NCBI GenBank assembly: GCA_004017535.1
Contig: SAJS01000002.1
Coordinates: forward strand, 62,001 to 126,000
DNA: 64,000 bases
DNA from: Mesorhizobium sp.
Lineage (GTDB): Bacteria; Pseudomonadota; Alphaproteobacteria; Rhizobiales; Rhizobiaceae
Direction of reading: 5' to 3'
The position numbers and the translations under genes were made by a program. Below are positions 25,710 to 36,383 of the stretch, in pieces. Each line of letters opens with the position of its first letter. The first letter of the stretch is position 1. The notes under the pieces were generated by a model, which was not told the origin of the DNA, did not search any database, and was given only the letters and a program-made list of their open reading frames with translations.

Positions 25710-26434
25710 TTGGCGGCTCCCGCCGTCTTCTTGGTGTCAGCCGTCTTCTTGGAGGCGGGCTTCCTGGCTGCGGCAGGCTTTGCCTCAGCCTTGGGCGCGG
25801 CTTTGCTGGCGGGCGCGGCGGCTTTAGCCGCGGCCGGCGTGGCCTTGGCCGGCGCCTTTGCGGCCGATGCTTTCGGTGCCGCTGTCGTTTTCGCCTCTGC
25901 GCTGGTCGTCTTGGCCTTCGCGGTTGCAGCTTTTTTCACCGGCTTGGCGGCCACAGGCGCATCCGGAACCGGGGCGTTGACCGAGGCGTCGGTCATGGCC
26001 GGGAAGATCGGGGCGGCCGGGGCAGGCTCGGTTGCGCCGACGCCGGGCATGTCCGTGGCGCCGTTCTTGAGCGGCTCGGCGGGCTGCGGCGTGTCTGCCG
26101 CCGGCGCCGCAGGATCGGCGGCGGGCTTTGGCTTCATCATCGTGTCGACGCCCGCCCGCACATCGGCCGCGGCCTGCTCGAACGGATTGAGTTGCTTGCG
26201 CACCTCGTTCATCGGATTGAGGCTGCGGAGACTGTCGATCGAGCTCTTGACGTCGTCGAGCTCGGCTTCCTTCAGCGCTTCGTTGAACTGCTTCTGGAAG
26301 TCGCCGGCCATGGCGCGCAGTTTCGCCGCCGTTCGGCCGAAGGTGCGCAGCATGTTGGGCAAATCCTTGGGCCCGACGACCACGATCATGACGACCGCGA
26401 TCACCAGCAGTTCGCTCCAACCGACTTCGAACAT
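25706..26434 (-). CDS. tatB: Sec-independent translocase subunit TatB
   Basis: Single-span subunit that partners TatC. The N-terminus MFEVGWSELLVIAVVMIVVV is the membrane helix with conserved E8, then GPKDLPNMLRTFG and an amphipathic helix. 242 residues, much longer than E. coli TatB (171), because of a low-complexity C-terminal tail rich in Ala, Pro, Lys and Thr from about residue 120. The tail is probably unstructured. A repeat separates it from tatA. Confidence 0.95.
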   Translation of the reverse strand: MFEVGWSELLVIAVVMIVVVGPKDLPNMLRTFGRTAAKLRAMAGDFQKQFNEALKEAELDDVKSSIDSLRSLNPMNEVRKQLNPFEQAAADVRAGVDTMMKPKPAADPAAPAADTPQPAEPLKNGATDMPGVGATEPAPAAPIFPAMTDASVNAPVPDAPVAAKPVKKAATAKAKTTSAEAKTTAAPKASAAKAPAKATPAAAKAAAPASKAAPKAEAKPAAARKPASKKTADTKKTAGAAK

Positions 26435-26450
26435 GGCAATCTATTCCGAC

Positions 26451-26521
26451 AAGAGCATGCCGCCCGCACATGCGAAGCGGTTTTGGGACAACGGCATGCT
26501 CAAACCAACAATCGGATCAGC
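26451..26521. repeat. Palindromic repeat between tatA and tatB
   Basis: Begins aagagcatgc and ends ggcatgctcaaaccaacaatcg, with arms gagcatgc/gcatgctc around a GC-rich centre (gaagcggttttgggac). It lies inside the tat operon (overlapping the last codon of tatA), so RNA folding there may tune expression of tatA against tatB. Confidence 0.6.
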
Positions 26522-26735
26522 TCTTGCTGACCTTTTCCTTGCCCGGCGAAACGGTCTCGTCGGCGCGGTGCTCGACGGTACGCTTGTCGTCAACGTCGTC
26601 GTCAGCCATGCCCTTCTTGAAGCTCTTGATGCCCTTGGCCATGTCGCCCATCAGCTCCGGGATCTTGCCGCGGCCGAACACCAGAAGCACGATGACCAGC
26701 ACGATCATCCAGTGCCAAATCGAAAATGAACCCAT
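26517..26735 (-). CDS. tatA: Sec-independent translocase subunit TatA
   Basis: Pore-forming subunit of the Tat system, 72 residues. N-terminal helix ([20 protein letters not shown]) then the amphipathic [19 protein letters not shown] and an acidic tail with DDDVDD. ATG at 26735. First gene of the tat operon. Confidence 0.97.
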   Translation of the reverse strand: MGSFSIWHWMIVLVIVLLVFGRGKIPELMGDMAKGIKSFKKGMADDDVDDKRTVEHRADETVSPGKEKVSKS

Positions 26736-26915
26736 AACGATCTCTCTCGAATGTTTTCCCTCGGCGATGATCTATGCGTTTTCGCTCGGGGATTCAAACA
26801 CAACCGCAATGAAGTTGGTAAAATGGCTAGCGGATGTCACGCACTTTCGGCGTGAGCGCCTTGCTACTAATCCGCGCAGGCCTTGCTAATAGACCAATCG
26901 TGCCGGTTTTCCCGG

Positions 26916-27671
26916 TCACTCTTCCGTGACGCGCGGCGTCAGCAGGCCGAGTTCCTCGAGGTCGATATCGGTCAGCGCGTCCTCGTCCTCGGTCAGCGCG
27001 TCGGGATCGGCCGGCGGCACCGGCATCGAGAAATTGGCCGGCATGCGCGTCGAGAGCAGGCCGGCGCCCTTGAGCTCTTCCATGCCAGGCAGATCGCGGA
27101 TCTCCTCCAGCGCGAAATGGTCGAGGAAGGCGTCGGTGGTGCCATAGGTCACCGGCCGTCCGGGCGTGCGGCGGCGGCCGCGCATCCTGACCCACTCCGT
27201 TTCGAGCAGCGTGTCGAGCGTGCCCTTCGACGTTTCGACGCCTCTGATGTCCTCGATTTCAGCGCGCGTGACGGGCTGGTGATAGGCGATGATCGCCAGC
27301 ACTTCGAGCGCCGCGCGCGACAGCTTTCTCTGCTGGACGGAATCGCGGCTCATCAGGAAAGCGAGATCGCCCGCGGTGCGGAAGGCCCAGGCATCGCCGA
27401 CCCGGACCAGATTGACGCCGCGTTTGGCATAGATCTGCTGCAGATCCGCCATCGCGGCGGCAATGTTGACGCCTTCAGGCAGGCGCACGGCAAGCTGCTT
27501 TTCGCTGACCGGCTCGGCGCTGGCGAAAACGATCGCCTCGGCCATGCGCACGGCTTCCGACAATTGCAGCCGCTCGGCGGGGTTTTCGATGGAACCCTGC
27601 TCAGCCATGTCGTCTTCCGGTTCGTCCTCGACCTTGAACGGGATCACCGAAGCGTTGGCGCGTTCGCTCAT
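26916..27671 (-). CDS. scpB: Segregation and condensation protein B
   Basis: Winged-helix dimer that joins ScpA and SMC in the bacterial condensin. 251 residues; the core is about 35-200 with the family segments AEAIVFASAEPVSEKQLA and ALEVLAIIAYHQPVTRAEIE. The acidic C-terminal tail (ADPDALTEDEDALTDIDLEE) extends past the usual end. Start ATG overlaps the scpA stop (ATGA). Confidence 0.96.
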   Translation of the reverse strand: MSERANASVIPFKVEDEPEDDMAEQGSIENPAERLQLSEAVRMAEAIVFASAEPVSEKQLAVRLPEGVNIAAAMADLQQIYAKRGVNLVRVGDAWAFRTAGDLAFLMSRDSVQQRKLSRAALEVLAIIAYHQPVTRAEIEDIRGVETSKGTLDTLLETEWVRMRGRRRTPGRPVTYGTTDAFLDHFALEEIRDLPGMEELKGAGLLSTRMPANFSMPVPPADPDALTEDEDALTDIDLEELGLLTPRVTEE

Positions 27672-28510
27672 GATGCCACCTCGACTGCCTTCACTCTTTG
27701 CGCGCGGCCGCGCAGATAGATTGGCGCGAACACCTGATCCTGCCGCACTTCCAACTTGCCCTCGCGCACCATTTCGAGCGTCGCCGCGAAGGAACTGGCC
27801 ATCGCCGTGCGCTTCTCTTCCGGCGCCGCCAGATATTCGATCAGGAAGCTGTCCAGCGCCGTCCAGTCGCCGACCGAGCCGACCAGCCGCGCCAGCACCT
27901 CACGCGCATCCTTCAGCGACCACACGGCGCGCCGGGCGATCGTCACATTGTTGATAGCCTGCCGCTGTCGCTGCTGCGCGTAGGCGGTGAGCAGATCGTA
28001 GAGCGAGGCCGAAAAGCTGTTGCGCTTCTCGATGATGACCATTTCCGGCATGCCGCGCGCGAAGACGTCGCGGCCAAGGCGGTTGCGGTTGACCAGCCGC
28101 GCCGAAGCGTCGCGCATGGCTTCCAGCCGCTTCAGCCGGAATTGCAGCACCGCCGCCAGTTCCTCGCCGCTTTCGCCCTCCTCGCCCGGCTGTTTCGGGA
28201 TCAACAGCTTCGACTTCAGGAAGGCGAGCCACGCCGCCATCACCAGGTAGTCGGCGGCAAGCTCTAACCTCAACGCCCGCACCTTCTCGATGAAGGTCAG
28301 ATACTGCTCGGCCAAAGCCAGGATCGAAATGCGGGCCAGATCGACCTTCTGGTTGCGGGCAAGGTGTAAGAGAAGGTCGAGGGGACCTTCGAAACCGGCC
28401 ACGTCGACGACCAGGGATGGGTCGCCGGTCAGGCGTGAATCGTCGTTCTCGGCCCACAGACGGTCCATCGGTGCGGCCTTCGCGGCCTTGCCTTCCAATG
28501 TCTCCGCCAC
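27668..28510 (-). CDS. scpA: Segregation and condensation protein A
   Basis: Kleisin subunit of SMC-ScpAB. 280 residues; VAGFEGPLDLLLHLARNQKV at about 38-57 is the SMC-binding signature, and the C-terminal winged helix (ASSFAATLEMVREGKLEVRQ) follows. Start is a GTG at 28510 with AAAGGCAC upstream. Next to nagZ with 20 bases between. Confidence 0.96.
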   Translation of the reverse strand: MAETLEGKAAKAAPMDRLWAENDDSRLTGDPSLVVDVAGFEGPLDLLLHLARNQKVDLARISILALAEQYLTFIEKVRALRLELAADYLVMAAWLAFLKSKLLIPKQPGEEGESGEELAAVLQFRLKRLEAMRDASARLVNRNRLGRDVFARGMPEMVIIEKRNSFSASLYDLLTAYAQQRQRQAINNVTIARRAVWSLKDAREVLARLVGSVGDWTALDSFLIEYLAAPEEKRTAMASSFAATLEMVREGKLEVRQDQVFAPIYLRGRAQRVKAVEVAS

Positions 28511-28530
28511 GTGCCTTTCGTCCCTTCGGT

Positions 28531-29550
28531 TCAGCCCACCGCTTCGAAATAGGTGGCGAATTCCGCGCGTATCGCCGTTTCGTCGGCGACGTCGCGATCC
28601 TTTATATAGGTCAGCGCCCGCTCCGCCCGCTGCAAGGACTTGCCCGACAGCGCCGTCGTGCGCGAGGCGATCCCCGACATCTCCTCGAAAACGCCGTTGC
28701 AGTGAAGGACGAGATCGCAGCCGGCCGCAAGGATCGAGGCCGCCTTTGTCGGGAAATCCCCAGAAAGTGCCTTCATCGAGGTGTCGTCGCTCATCAGCAG
28801 CCCGTCGAAGCCGATCTCGCCGCGGATCACCTGATCAACGACCTTGGCGGACGTCGTCGCCGGATTGTCGGGGTCGATGGCGCTGTAGACGACATGCGCG
28901 GTCATCGCCATCGGCAGCTGGTTCAATGCCTTGAACGGGGCAAAATCATGCCGCCTGAGCTCCTCGAGCGGCGTATCGACGGTCGGCAACGCGAAATGCG
29001 TGTCGGCAAAGGCGCGGCCATGGCCGGGAATATGCTTCATCACCGGCAGCACGCCGCCCGACATCAAGCCCTCGGCCGAGGCCTGGCCGAGCTCGATCAC
29101 GGCATTGGGCTCCTTGCCATAGGCGCGCGCGCCTATGACGTCGCTGGCGCCTTCGACCGGAACGTCGAGCACCGGCAGGCAGTCGGCGGTGATGCCCAGG
29201 CGGGAAAGATCGAAGGCGTGCAGCCGCGCCATCAGCCAGGCGGCGCGGCGGCCGGCTTCCTTGTCCTCGCGCCACAGCGCGCCGAGCGCGCCCCCGGCGG
29301 GATAGTTCGGCGCCAGCGGCGGACGCAGGCGCTGCACCCGGCCGCCTTCCTGGTCGATGAAGACGGGAGCTTCCGGACGGCCGACGCAGTCGCGCATCGC
29401 GGCGACCAGGTCGCGGATCTGCCCGGCCTCGCCGATGTTGCGCGCAAACAGGATGAAGCCCCAGGGACGTTCATCCCGATAGAAGCGGACTTCGTCTTCG
29501 GTGAGGGATTTCCCGGCGCAGCCGAGGATCATGGATTTTGATTCGCTCAT
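28531..29550 (-). CDS. nagZ: Beta-N-acetylhexosaminidase NagZ
   Basis: Glycoside hydrolase family 3 enzyme that recycles muropeptides. 339 residues from the ATG at 29550. The signature KHIPGHGRAFADTH near residue 170 carries the catalytic His/Asp dyad, and MSDDTSMKA carries the nucleophile Asp. No signal peptide, so it is cytoplasmic. A later ATG (29532) cannot be excluded as the start. Downstream of the SPOR gene. Confidence 0.95.
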   Translation of the reverse strand: MSESKSMILGCAGKSLTEDEVRFYRDERPWGFILFARNIGEAGQIRDLVAAMRDCVGRPEAPVFIDQEGGRVQRLRPPLAPNYPAGGALGALWREDKEAGRRAAWLMARLHAFDLSRLGITADCLPVLDVPVEGASDVIGARAYGKEPNAVIELGQASAEGLMSGGVLPVMKHIPGHGRAFADTHFALPTVDTPLEELRRHDFAPFKALNQLPMAMTAHVVYSAIDPDNPATTSAKVVDQVIRGEIGFDGLLMSDDTSMKALSGDFPTKAASILAAGCDLVLHCNGVFEEMSGIASRTTALSGKSLQRAERALTYIKDRDVADETAIRAEFATYFEAVG

Positions 29551-29632
29551 ATACCGAAGCTTAAGGCTTTGAGCGAGCAAAGGGAATCACCCCTGCCCTT
29601 GGACTGGCGAAAGGCCACAACCGTCCACAACG

Positions 29633-29668
29633 AAAAGCCGGCGCGGCCTTGCGGCGGCGCCGGCTTCC
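29633..29668 (-). terminator. Rho-independent terminator of the SPOR gene
   Basis: Perfect arms AAGCCGGCGC (29635-29644) and GCGCCGGCTT (29657-29666) followed on the minus strand by TTTCG. It lies 15 bases after the SPOR gene stop. Confidence 0.75.
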
Positions 29669-29682
29669 GATGTTGGGACGGA

Positions 29683-32600
29683 TCAGCGCGATACGAAGCA
29701 GTTGCCGCCGGCCGCCTTGTAGCTCGTGCAAAGGTTGATCGCATCGTTGCGCGACTGGGCCGGAACGCGGACGCGGTAGAAGGTGCCCTTGCCCGCGACC
29801 TCGGCCTTGACGATGTTGGCGGTGCGGCCGGAGAGCACGCTTCCGTAGCGGCGCTGCAGATCCTGATAGGTTGACTGCGCGCTTTGCACCGTCGGCTGCG
29901 AGGCGATCTGCATCGACCACGAGCCGCCGCCGGCTGCCGCCGCCGGATCGATGGAAGCGACCTGGTCCGGCTTGACCTCGCCGACGATATCGACCGGCTG
30001 GTCGGACGGGCGCGCCGGCGCCACCGGCACCGTCGCCGGCGTGTTGCTCGACTGCGCCTTGGCCTCAGCCTTCTTCGCGGGCTTCGCCGGCTTGACGGTT
30101 GCCGCATCGGCCTGGCCCGTATCGGCCTGGCCCGCATCTGAAGTCACCGTTCCCGTCTGCTGGCCGTCGGAGGCCGGCGCGACATGCTGTGGCGCCGGAT
30201 CGCTCGGCTCGGCCGCCGCGACCTTCGGCGCGGCCGGAGCCGGATCCTCGCGCGGCACCAGCGAGCCGTCAGGCTTGACCATCATGGTCTTCACCTTGCG
30301 CGGCGCGACGGCGACGACATCGTTGTTGTTGGCGGTGTTGGCGGCATCCTGCTGCAGCACCTGTGCGATGCGGTCTTCCGACTTCGGCGCCGGCGCGGCA
30401 GGCTGCGCGCTTGCCGGTGCGGCAGGCTGGGCGCTTTCGGGCACAGCGGCTTGTTCGACGCCGGGCAACGCCGAGCTTGTATTGCCGGCGGCCTCAGTGC
30501 CGGCCGCGGCATCGTTGTCGGTGGGCGAAAGATCGACCACGCGGCTCGGCGGCGGTTCCTTCGAGGCCAGGTCCACGGGCTGTTCGGTGGTGTTCACCAG
30601 CTTCTGCTGCACCGGCTCGGCAGGCTTTGCCGCGCCGCCCCCCTTGGCGACCGCGTCATAAACCTTGTTGTCCTGGTTCGGCACCACCGCGCCACCCGGA
30701 TTTTCGGGCTTCACCTTGATCGGCGAATTGTCGGCCTTGACGATCACCGGAGCCTCGCTGCCGCCCTTGCCTCCGAAGGAGAAGGCCAGCGCGCCAAGGC
30801 CGAGAACCACTACGGCGCCGACCAGCCCCGCGATCATCATGCCGCGACGGCGCGGCTGCGCCGCCTCACGCTCGGCAAGCCCGGGGATCGCCATCGCCTC
30901 ATCGAGCTCAGGATCGTAATCGAGCTCGTCGGTAGCGAATTCGTCCGCCTGTGGGACCGGCCGGCTGCCGGGGAGATCGTCGGCGCCGTAATCGTTCGCG
31001 GCAGCGAAGGAAACCTGAGCGGCCGGAGCCGCCGGAGCCTCGGCCCGCAAGTCGCGACGGTCATAGCCGTTGAAGCCGGCGCTGTAGGTTTCGTCGTCAT
31101 AGCCACGGTTCTGCACGGGCGCCGACGCGATCTCCGTCGCATTCATGTCGGTGAGCAGGCTCGCGAATTCCGCGTCCAGATCATCATAAGCAGCGGCGGC
31201 CGGCTGATCCTCCTCGAAGCTGAGCTCCGGAATGTCGAGGTCGTCGGCGAGCGCGACCACGCGCTCCGGCACATCGACCGTCTCGACGTCCGGCACCTCG
31301 TCATGCTGGCGGGGCTGCGGCGCGGCCATCGGGGCCTGCGCCGGTTTGGCATGGGCGGAAGAATCGGGTGCCAGCTCGTTGCGGTAAGCAGGCGCGGTCA
31401 TCTGCAGCGGCGCTGAAGGCGCTGCCGCCTGCACCGGCGCCGCTGGGGCCGGCTGTGCCGCAAACGAGGCTTGCACCGGCGGAACGGCGGTCGGGGTCGA
31501 ACGGCTCCACGACCTTGTCTGCTCGACCGGCGTCGGATGCATCCAATCGGACGAATTTGCAGGAGACCTCGCGCTGGCGGCCGCCGCCTGCTCGGCCTCG
31601 ATACTTTTGGCGAAAGCGGCGCCGAAGGCGTCGTCGTCGAAATCAATGTCCTGTTCGGCCGCCGAAGGTCCGGCGCTGGAGGGCTCGGCCTTGGCCGAGG
31701 CTGCAAAATCCTGGCCGCCGAGCTCATTGGCGAGCAGGTCGTCCAGGTCGCTCTCCACCGGCTGAGCGTCCTGCCGGTCCTGCGCCGACTGGTGCTCGTC
31801 GAGATCCCAGTCGAGATCGTCGGCCGCCGTGTTCCCGCCGGCGTGGCTCGCCGATTCCGCAACCAGCCGTGGCGCGGGAGCAGGCTCCTTGACCGTGGGC
31901 ATCGGCCGAGCGGTCATGGCGCCGAGCAACGCGTTGAGCTCGTCCTCCAGGCTGCGCTCGCTGGCGGCCGGCTTTGCCGGTTCCACTGCCGCGACCGGAG
32001 GGACCGGAGCAGCGGCAACTGGTGAGACTGGAGCAGCGACGACCCGAGCCGGCTCTGCCGGCTGCAATACGGCGGCGGGCTCGACGGCCGGAGCTTGCGG
32101 CTCTTCATTCAGCGCGTCGCGGAAGCTCAGCTCGAAATCGTCATCGAGGGTCAGCGCGGCGGAAGGTTCAGGCGCGGCGGATTCCGGTTCAGCGGCAAAG
32201 TGGGCGGCCTCCGCCTCGGCCATCGGGGCCGGCTCGTCGGCGAGCGACAGCTCCGGCTCCTGAAAATCCTGATCCTGGCCGAGATTGATGTCATCGCCCA
32301 GCGCCTGGTCGAAATGGCCGTCGAGATCATCTTCGGAGATCAGCGGGGCGGCTGCATGAGCTTCGACCGGCTCCGCGGCCCGGGCATGCTGCTCGGGCTC
32401 ATGGCTTTCAAACGACAACTCGTCTTCGAGCGACATCTGGACCGCGCTGTCGAAATCGGCGTCGAACGCCTCCTCGTTCGCGGCCTGCATGGCTTCGACG
32501 GCATCCTGACGGGCGTCCGCCGCCTCGTGATGGTCGAGCCGGAAATCCTGGTCCAGCGAAGCCGCCATTTCATGATCGATCGGAAGGTCATCTTCGACCG

Positions 32601-33162
32601 GCGCGATCTCGAGCGTACTGGCGACGGCCTTGTCGAAATCATCGTCGAAAGCGACTTCCGGCTCGGGAGCGGCCTGCTGCTCCGGCTCGAAACGCTCAGT
32701 TGCGAAAGGCGCCTCTGGCGCGACTTCCGGCTCAGCCGCGACGTGCGGTTCTGGAGCGAACTGCGGCTCCGGCGCGCGTGCCACGGCGAAGTCGGCGTGA
32801 TCCGCCGCGTCGTCAAAGACGAAATCCTGCTCGAAGGACGCCGTCAGTTCGTCGTCATTCGCGGCGGCGCTGGCGGCCTCGACGGCCGGCTCATGGCTGA
32901 TCTGGTGGATGGCAGCCTGCTGCGCGACCGGCTCGCTTTCCTCGGCGGAATCGAACTCGCCCATCAACTCCTTCTCGAGGTCGATGTCGAAATCCTCAGC
33001 CTCCGCAACGTGATGAGCCGGCATGGCCTTCTCGGCCGCGGGGGCCGGCTGTCTTACCGGCTGGCGCGGGTCGAAACCCATGATCCGGGTCAGTTCCGCG
33101 AACGGATCATCATCGGCGATATCGTTGTGGTCGGCTACTTTCAGCGGGGTTCTGTCTGCCAT
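29683..33162 (-). CDS. Large SPOR domain cell-envelope protein
   Basis: A 1,159-residue bitopic protein. The first roughly 770 residues are acidic and low in complexity (Ala, Glu, Asp, Pro), a membrane helix follows at about 770-795 (MMIAGLVGAVVVLGLGALAF), then a periplasmic linker and a C-terminal SPOR domain at about 1080-1159 (WSMQIASQPTVQSAQSTYQD). SPOR domains bind glycan strands stripped of stem peptides at the division site. The large cytoplasmic acidic part is unusual and may recruit division proteins. Conserved place between argS and nagZ. Confidence 0.9.
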   Translation of the reverse strand: MADRTPLKVADHNDIADDDPFAELTRIMGFDPRQPVRQPAPAAEKAMPAHHVAEAEDFDIDLEKELMGEFDSAEESEPVAQQAAIHQISHEPAVEAASAAANDDELTASFEQDFVFDDAADHADFAVARAPEPQFAPEPHVAAEPEVAPEAPFATERFEPEQQAAPEPEVAFDDDFDKAVASTLEIAPVEDDLPIDHEMAASLDQDFRLDHHEAADARQDAVEAMQAANEEAFDADFDSAVQMSLEDELSFESHEPEQHARAAEPVEAHAAAPLISEDDLDGHFDQALGDDINLGQDQDFQEPELSLADEPAPMAEAEAAHFAAEPESAAPEPSAALTLDDDFELSFRDALNEEPQAPAVEPAAVLQPAEPARVVAAPVSPVAAAPVPPVAAVEPAKPAASERSLEDELNALLGAMTARPMPTVKEPAPAPRLVAESASHAGGNTAADDLDWDLDEHQSAQDRQDAQPVESDLDDLLANELGGQDFAASAKAEPSSAGPSAAEQDIDFDDDAFGAAFAKSIEAEQAAAASARSPANSSDWMHPTPVEQTRSWSRSTPTAVPPVQASFAAQPAPAAPVQAAAPSAPLQMTAPAYRNELAPDSSAHAKPAQAPMAAPQPRQHDEVPDVETVDVPERVVALADDLDIPELSFEEDQPAAAAYDDLDAEFASLLTDMNATEIASAPVQNRGYDDETYSAGFNGYDRRDLRAEAPAAPAAQVSFAAANDYGADDLPGSRPVPQADEFATDELDYDPELDEAMAIPGLAEREAAQPRRRGMMIAGLVGAVVVLGLGALAFSFGGKGGSEAPVIVKADNSPIKVKPENPGGAVVPNQDNKVYDAVAKGGGAAKPAEPVQQKLVNTTEQPVDLASKEPPPSRVVDLSPTDNDAAAGTEAAGNTSSALPGVEQAAVPESAQPAAPASAQPAAPAPKSEDRIAQVLQQDAANTANNNDVVAVAPRKVKTMMVKPDGSLVPREDPAPAAPKVAAAEPSDPAPQHVAPASDGQQTGTVTSDAGQADTGQADAATVKPAKPAKKAEAKAQSSNTPATVPVAPARPSDQPVDIVGEVKPDQVASIDPAAAAGGGSWSMQIASQPTVQSAQSTYQDLQRRYGSVLSGRTANIVKAEVAGKGTFYRVRVPAQSRNDAINLCTSYKAAGGNCFVSR

Positions 33163-33265
33163 TATTGTTCCCGAACTCGCACAAAGTCGGACGCCATGGA
33201 CGTCGCGCAGGGTTGGCCCTTACCAGCCCAATGTGGGCAAAAGGTGACAGGTTTTTTAGTTAAAC

Positions 33266-35023
33266 CTAACGCATTTCCGTGGGCGCGTCTGCCCCGATCA
33301 GCGTCAGGCCGGAGGTCAAGACATCCGAAACAGCCTGCACCAGCCCTAGTCTGGCATAGGTTGATTCTCGGTCGTTAACCTTAACAAAACGTAAGTCCGG
33401 ATTGTCGTGACCGCGATTCCACTGTGCATGGAAGCTCGAAGCCAGGTCATAAAGGTAGAAAGCGAGCCGGTGCGGCTCCAGCGAAAGGGCCGCGGACTCG
33501 ATCAATCTTGGATATTCAGCCAGCTTCCGGATCAGCGCGATTTCGCCTTCATCGGCGAGCGCAGCGACGGAAGCCGCGAGCCGGTTGCGGTCGAAATTCG
33601 CCTCGCCAAGCTGCTCGCTCGCTTGCCGGAAAACAGAGTGGCAGCGCGCCGAAGCGTACTGCACATAGAACACCGGATTGTCTTTCGACTGCTCCGTGAC
33701 CTTGGCGAAGTCAAAATCGAGCGGCGCGTCGTTCTTGCGGTAGAGCATCATGAAGCGGATCGGGTCGCGGCCGACCTCCTCCACGACATCGCGCAAGGTT
33801 ACGAAATCGCCGGACCGCTTAGACATCCGGACCGGCTCGCCGTCGCGGAACAGTTTGACGAGTTGGCAAAGCAACACGGTGAGCTTGACCGCATCGCCGG
33901 CCACCGCCCGCGCCAGCGCTTCGAGCCGCTTCACATAGCCGCCATGGTCGGCGCCGAGCACGTAGATGAGATCGACGAAGCCGCGCTCGACCTTGTCCTT
34001 GAGATAGGCGACGTCGGCGGCGAAATAGGTGAACGAGCCATCGGACTTGACCAGCGCCCGGTCCATGTCGTCGCCGACCGCGGTCGACCGGAACAGCGTC
34101 TGCTCGCGGTCTTCCCAATCGTCCGGCTTCTCGCCCTTGGGCGGCGGCAGCTTGCCCTTGTAGATATGCCCCTTGAGCGTCAGGTCGGCGATCGCCGCGC
34201 GGATCTTCTTGGCGTTGTCGGCGTGCAGCGTGCGCTCGGAGAAGAACACGTCGTGATGCACGTTGAGCAGTGCCAGGTCCTCGCGGATCATCGCCATCAT
34301 CGCGTCAACGGTGCGGTCCTTGACGATCGCCAGCGCCTCGTCTTCGGGCATCTCCAGCAGGCCGAGGCCGAACTCCTCGGCCAGCGCCTGGCCGACGGGG
34401 ATCAGGTAGTCGCCCGGATAAAGCCCGGGCGGGATCTCGCCGATGGCTTCGCCAAGCGCCTCGCGGTAGCGCAGGAACGCCGAGCGGCCGAGCACGTCGA
34501 TCTGCGAGCCGGCGTCGTTGATCACATATTCCTTGGTCACGTCGTAGCCGGCGAAGGCCATCAGATTGGCAAGCGTGTCGCCGACCACGGCGCCGCGGCA
34601 ATGGCCGACATGCATCGGGCCGGTCGGGTTGGCCGAGACATATTCGACATTGGCCTTGCGGCCGCCGCCGATGGTCGAGCGGCCATAATTGCGCGCCTCG
34701 CTAAGCAGCGCCGCCAGATGAGCGTGCCAGAACGCGTCCTTGAGCCTGAGATTGACGAAGCCAGGCCCGGCGATCTCGGCCGAGGCGATATCGGCGTCGC
34801 CCCGCAGCGCTTCGGCGAGTTTCTCGGCGAGCGTGCGCGGGTTCTGTCCGGTGGGTTTGGCCAGCACCATCGCCGCATTGGTTGCGAGGTCGCCATGACT
34901 GGCGTCGCGCGGCGGCTCGACCGCGATACGCGACAGGTCGAGCGTGCCCCCCTCCTTGTCCTTCAGGTCAAGGGCTTCGACGGCGTTTACGATCCGCGCG
35001 TTGAAATCGGCGAAGATATTCAT
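33266..35023 (-). CDS. argS: Arginyl-tRNA synthetase
   Basis: Class I synthetase, 585 residues. HIGH-type motif is [20 protein letters not shown] (residues about 131-150); the KMSK equivalent is [12 protein letters not shown]-terminal anticodon-binding domain is complete. ATG at 35023 with a good family N-terminus (MNIFADF). Starts between dgt and the SPOR gene. Confidence 0.97.
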   Translation of the reverse strand: MNIFADFNARIVNAVEALDLKDKEGGTLDLSRIAVEPPRDASHGDLATNAAMVLAKPTGQNPRTLAEKLAEALRGDADIASAEIAGPGFVNLRLKDAFWHAHLAALLSEARNYGRSTIGGGRKANVEYVSANPTGPMHVGHCRGAVVGDTLANLMAFAGYDVTKEYVINDAGSQIDVLGRSAFLRYREALGEAIGEIPPGLYPGDYLIPVGQALAEEFGLGLLEMPEDEALAIVKDRTVDAMMAMIREDLALLNVHHDVFFSERTLHADNAKKIRAAIADLTLKGHIYKGKLPPPKGEKPDDWEDREQTLFRSTAVGDDMDRALVKSDGSFTYFAADVAYLKDKVERGFVDLIYVLGADHGGYVKRLEALARAVAGDAVKLTVLLCQLVKLFRDGEPVRMSKRSGDFVTLRDVVEEVGRDPIRFMMLYRKNDAPLDFDFAKVTEQSKDNPVFYVQYASARCHSVFRQASEQLGEANFDRNRLAASVAALADEGEIALIRKLAEYPRLIESAALSLEPHRLAFYLYDLASSFHAQWNRGHDNPDLRFVKVNDRESTYARLGLVQAVSDVLTSGLTLIGADAPTEMR

Positions 35024-35083
35024 TGGAAGTGCTCTGGGCTTTAAGAGGCGACCGGCCCAACGGCCGGCAAATCGAGGCTCGCC

Positions 35084-36313
35084 CTAGCTCAAATCGGGCG
35101 TATGGTCAAACAGACGCCGATGTTCCTTCAAGGCATAGGTGTCGGTCATGCCGGCCAGGAAGTCGGCGACGCTGCGCGCCTTGATTCGATCCTCGGCCCG
35201 GTCGAGCCCTTCGCGCCAGCCATCGGGCATGGCGCGCGGATCGGCGAAATAGACGTCGAACAGTTCGCGCACGATCTGTTCGGCGTCGGCCCGCACCCGC
35301 ATCACTTCCGGGTGCCGGTAGAGATGCTTGTAGAGGAAAGCCTTCAATTCCTTCTCGGCCGCCGCCATGCCTGCCGAAAAGGTCACCAGGGTCTCGCCCG
35401 CGGCGCGTACTGCATCGGCGCTGTCCGGTTTCAGACGCTCGATATTGGCGGTGGTCGATGCGATGACATCCTCAACCATCAAGGTGATCTGACGGCGCAT
35501 CAGCTCGTGGCCGGTACGCACATCGTCGAGCCGACGATATTTCGCACGCACGCCCTTCAGGATGGAACCCGGCAAGCCGACCTCCCCCAACATCTTCAGC
35601 GTCAGCAGGCCGGCGCGCAGGCCGTCGTCTATGTCATGGGTGTTGTAGGCGATATCGTCGGCGATCGCGGCGCATTGCGCCTCGATGCCGGCGAAGCGGT
35701 CGAGCTCGAGGTCGTGCAGCTCCGAATAATCGCGGATCGCATGCGGCACCGGACCTTCGAGCCCCTTCCCGCTCGCGTCGGTCAACGGGCCGTTATGCTT
35801 GACCAGCCCTTCCAGCGTTTCCCAGGTGAGGTTCAGCCCGTCGAATTCGGCATAGCGCCGCTCGAGCCTTGTGACCACGCGCAGCGACTGCGCGTTGTGA
35901 TCGAAGCCGCCCCAGGCGGCCATCTTCTCGTTGAGCGCGTCCTCCCCGGTATGGCCAAACGGCGTGTGGCCGAAATCGTGGACAAGCGCCACGGCCTCGG
36001 CGAGATCCTCGTCGCCGCGCAGCGCCCGCGCCAGGGCGCGCGCGATCTGCGCCACCTCGATCGAATGCGTCAGCCGGGTCCGGTAATGGTCGCCCTCATG
36101 CGCGACGAAGACCTGTGTTTTGTGCTTCAGGCGGCGGAAAGCGGTGGAATGGATGATGCGGTCGCGGTCGCGCTGGAACGGCGTGCGCGTCGGGCTTTCG
36201 GCCTCCGGGAACAGGCGCCCGCGCGAACGCGCCGGGTCGCTCGCATAGACGGCGCGCGGCCGATAGCCGAACCCGATGTCGCCGATGGAATCCTTGCCCC
36301 GCTGCTCTTCCAT
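35084..36313 (-). CDS. dgt: Deoxyguanosinetriphosphate triphosphohydrolase-like protein
   Basis: HD-domain dNTP triphosphohydrolase of the type found next to argS in rhizobia. 409 residues; [19 protein letters not shown] and [17 protein letters not shown] contain the metal-binding His/Asp residues. Start ATG at 36313 (MEEQRGKD). Divergent from erpA with a 70-base gap. Confidence 0.93.
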   Translation of the reverse strand: MEEQRGKDSIGDIGFGYRPRAVYASDPARSRGRLFPEAESPTRTPFQRDRDRIIHSTAFRRLKHKTQVFVAHEGDHYRTRLTHSIEVAQIARALARALRGDEDLAEAVALVHDFGHTPFGHTGEDALNEKMAAWGGFDHNAQSLRVVTRLERRYAEFDGLNLTWETLEGLVKHNGPLTDASGKGLEGPVPHAIRDYSELHDLELDRFAGIEAQCAAIADDIAYNTHDIDDGLRAGLLTLKMLGEVGLPGSILKGVRAKYRRLDDVRTGHELMRRQITLMVEDVIASTTANIERLKPDSADAVRAAGETLVTFSAGMAAAEKELKAFLYKHLYRHPEVMRVRADAEQIVRELFDVYFADPRAMPDGWREGLDRAEDRIKARSVADFLAGMTDTYALKEHRRLFDHTPDLS

Positions 36314-36383
36314 TGACCCACCAGTTGACTAAGGCCTGCCCGCTTCATACCTATCATGTGAAACCGAAAGCAAGGTGACGCCG

